DNA of 62,188 nt from NCBI RefSeq assembly GCF_023499215.1, contig NZ_JAKHSK010000029.1, forward strand, positions 1-62,188, written 5' to 3'. Numbering within the stretch: the first letter of the stretch is position 1; each line of letters begins with the position of its first letter. The position numbers were made by a program, and so were the translations under genes. Source of the stretch: Zunongwangia pacifica (GTDB taxonomy: Bacteria > Bacteroidota > Bacteroidia > Flavobacteriales > Flavobacteriaceae). Shown here in pieces: positions 61,551-62,188 of the stretch. The notes under the pieces were generated by a model that was not told the DNA's origin, searched no databases, and saw only the letters and a program-made list of their open reading frames with translations.

Positions 61551-62042
61551 TTATTTTATCCGTTTCCAAATAGTATAACGTTTTTCAACTCCAAATTCAA
61601 TTCGATTTTCAGAGATTGATTTTAGATCCAATTCAAGTGGTTTGAAATAATAAAATCCGTCATTTTTCTTGCTCATTAGATTGCGCTTTAAATGCCAGTC
61701 AACTGCTTCTTTTCGGCTTTCCGCTTTTTCTTGAGGTAGACGTCGCTCAATAATCAATTTGTCATTTTTAACTCGGTATTTTCCGATATCCGTGCGACTT
61801 GAGTTGTAATAAAATTCAAATTCACCGTTTTCTTTAAAAGTTCTGTCAGCGTAACCAGTTCCATTTTCAGTTTCTATTGGGTCAACGTCAGGTTCCACAA
61901 ATTCAGATTTTTCTTTGTCCGTTCTTAAATCACATTCTTTTTCAAAACGCCACGTTCCAATCGTTAATTCAGATTGAGTTTTTTGAGCAATCAAAATCCC
62001 AATTTGAAAAGTCAATATTATTGTTAGCAGAATTTTTTTCAT
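61551..62042 (-). CDS. exported lipocalin-like protein
   Basis: From the ATG at 62042 it is 163 residues with a signal peptide (ILLTIILTFQIGILIAQ). A small lipocalin-like beta-barrel follows, with an opening WRFEKECDLR, then RTFKENGEFEFYY, DIGKYRVKNDKLIIERR and a C-terminal RYTIWKRI. A longer frame to 62165 reads through repeated IS-end sequence and is not real. The start is only 9 bp from the CGTACG end motif, as expected for a cassette gene. Confidence 0.75.
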   Translation of the reverse strand: MKKILLTIILTFQIGILIAQKTQSELTIGTWRFEKECDLRTDKEKSEFVEPDVDPIETENGTGYADRTFKENGEFEFYYNSSRTDIGKYRVKNDKLIIERRLPQEKAESRKEAVDWHLKRNLMSKKNDGFYYFKPLELDLKSISENRIEFGVEKRYTIWKRIK

Positions 62043-62051
62043 AATTGCAGG

Positions 62052-62068
62052 TAACGTACGGATAACAT
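62052..62068 (-). repeat. truncated array repeat R4 (end motif only)
   Basis: TAACGTACGGATAACAT matches the low ends of R2 and R3, immediately upstream of the lipocalin-like gene. After ~17 bp similarity stops and an IS21-type end follows, so the rest of this spacer was cut off. Confidence 0.55.
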
Positions 62069-62089
62069 GCAAAAAACGGTCATAGTATA

Positions 62090-62166
62090 CCACCCTGGCC
62101 GGATGAAAGTGAACCACCTTGGCCGGGTCAACGTGAGCCACTTTAGCCGGGATAAAGTGAGCCACT
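62090..62166. mobile_element. terminal repeats of an IS21-type element (edge of window)
   Basis: Three consecutive 24-bp units start CCACCCTGGCCGG, CCACCTTGGCCGG and CCACTTTAGCCGG, each followed by a GTGA(A/G) tail, and a fourth begins at 62162. Multiple direct repeats near the ends are a hallmark of IS21-family elements. Family assignment is from the repeat pattern only; the transposase is outside the window or absent. Confidence 0.55.
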
Positions 62167-62188
62167 AAAAAGTCGATTCTATTTGTAA

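Noticed and set aside
62043-62165. N-terminal extension of the lipocalin-like protein
   Set aside because: The extension translates the IS21-type tandem repeats (KVAHVDPAKVVHF pattern) and the R4 end; a signal peptide starts at the ATG at 62042.
62090-62166. CRISPR array from the 24-bp tandem repeats
   Set aside because: The units are directly adjacent with no spacers and no cas genes; the pattern fits IS21 terminal repeats.

Overview
The window is AT-rich DNA of a member of the Bacteroidota, most likely Flavobacteriaceae. The evidence is two SusC/SusD pairs, an ECF sigma/FecR pair, LytS/LytTR two-component systems, DUF4270/DUF4907 proteins, lipoproteins with a Cys followed by acidic residues, Bacteroidetes-type tyrosine recombinase and BfmABC-type mobilization genes, and -7 elements of the TAnnTTTG type. 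Genus is not resolved.

Layout. (1) 1-3.7 kb is accessory: a gene tail, a truncated IS3 orfA, a tyrosine recombinase, a tRNA 3'-end-like scar, a methyltransferase, and a Fur-family gene with its own operators opposite a decayed flavoprotein gene. (2) 3.8-10.6 kb holds small-molecule metabolism with three local regulators (TetR-SDR, SDR-AraC, alpha/beta hydrolase-TetR) and a pirin-like/intradiol dioxygenase pair. The TetR units have visible palindromic operators. (3) 10.6-17.5 kb is an envelope locus: DUF4270 lipoprotein and beta-barrel diverge from barrel, Kelch lipoprotein, DUF4907, LytS and LytTR, with LytTR-like boxes in the shared promoter. (4) 17.6-19.3 kb is decay: a frameshifted GH115 start, a perfect 28-bp palindrome and an IS3 element.

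(5) 19.3-30.9 kb is a peptide/nutrient locus on the minus strand: LytTR and LytS regulator, a metzincin-type DUF5117/DUF4953 protease, SusC, SusD and lipoproteins. Two direct repeats 21 bp apart lie before the protease. (6) 32-36.6 kb is potassium homeostasis: a short KdpD-like kinase, a KdpE-like regulator, a small helical protein, TrkH and TrkA, with a perfect 11-bp tandem repeat before the transport genes. (7) 36.9-49.9 kb is a sigma/anti-sigma controlled uptake operon: ECF sigma, FecR, STN-SusC, SusD, lipoprotein, M16 protease, beta-propeller lipoprotein, then a phosphoesterase after a strong terminator.

(8) 50-56.2 kb is a mobilizable-element remnant: IS3 fragment, integrase fragment, ssb, radC, a candidate oriT region and bfmABC. 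(9) 57-62.2 kb is the most unusual part. It is a one-directional row of single genes (DoxX-like, two-TM protein, serine hydrolase, membrane protein, lipocalin-like) separated by related ~282-317-bp non-coding repeats. Several gene starts or stops lie within about 30 bp of the repeat ends. This looks like an integron-style cassette array, but the spacers are much longer than ordinary attC sites and no IntI is present here. An IS110 scar and an IS21-type end interrupt or bound the array.
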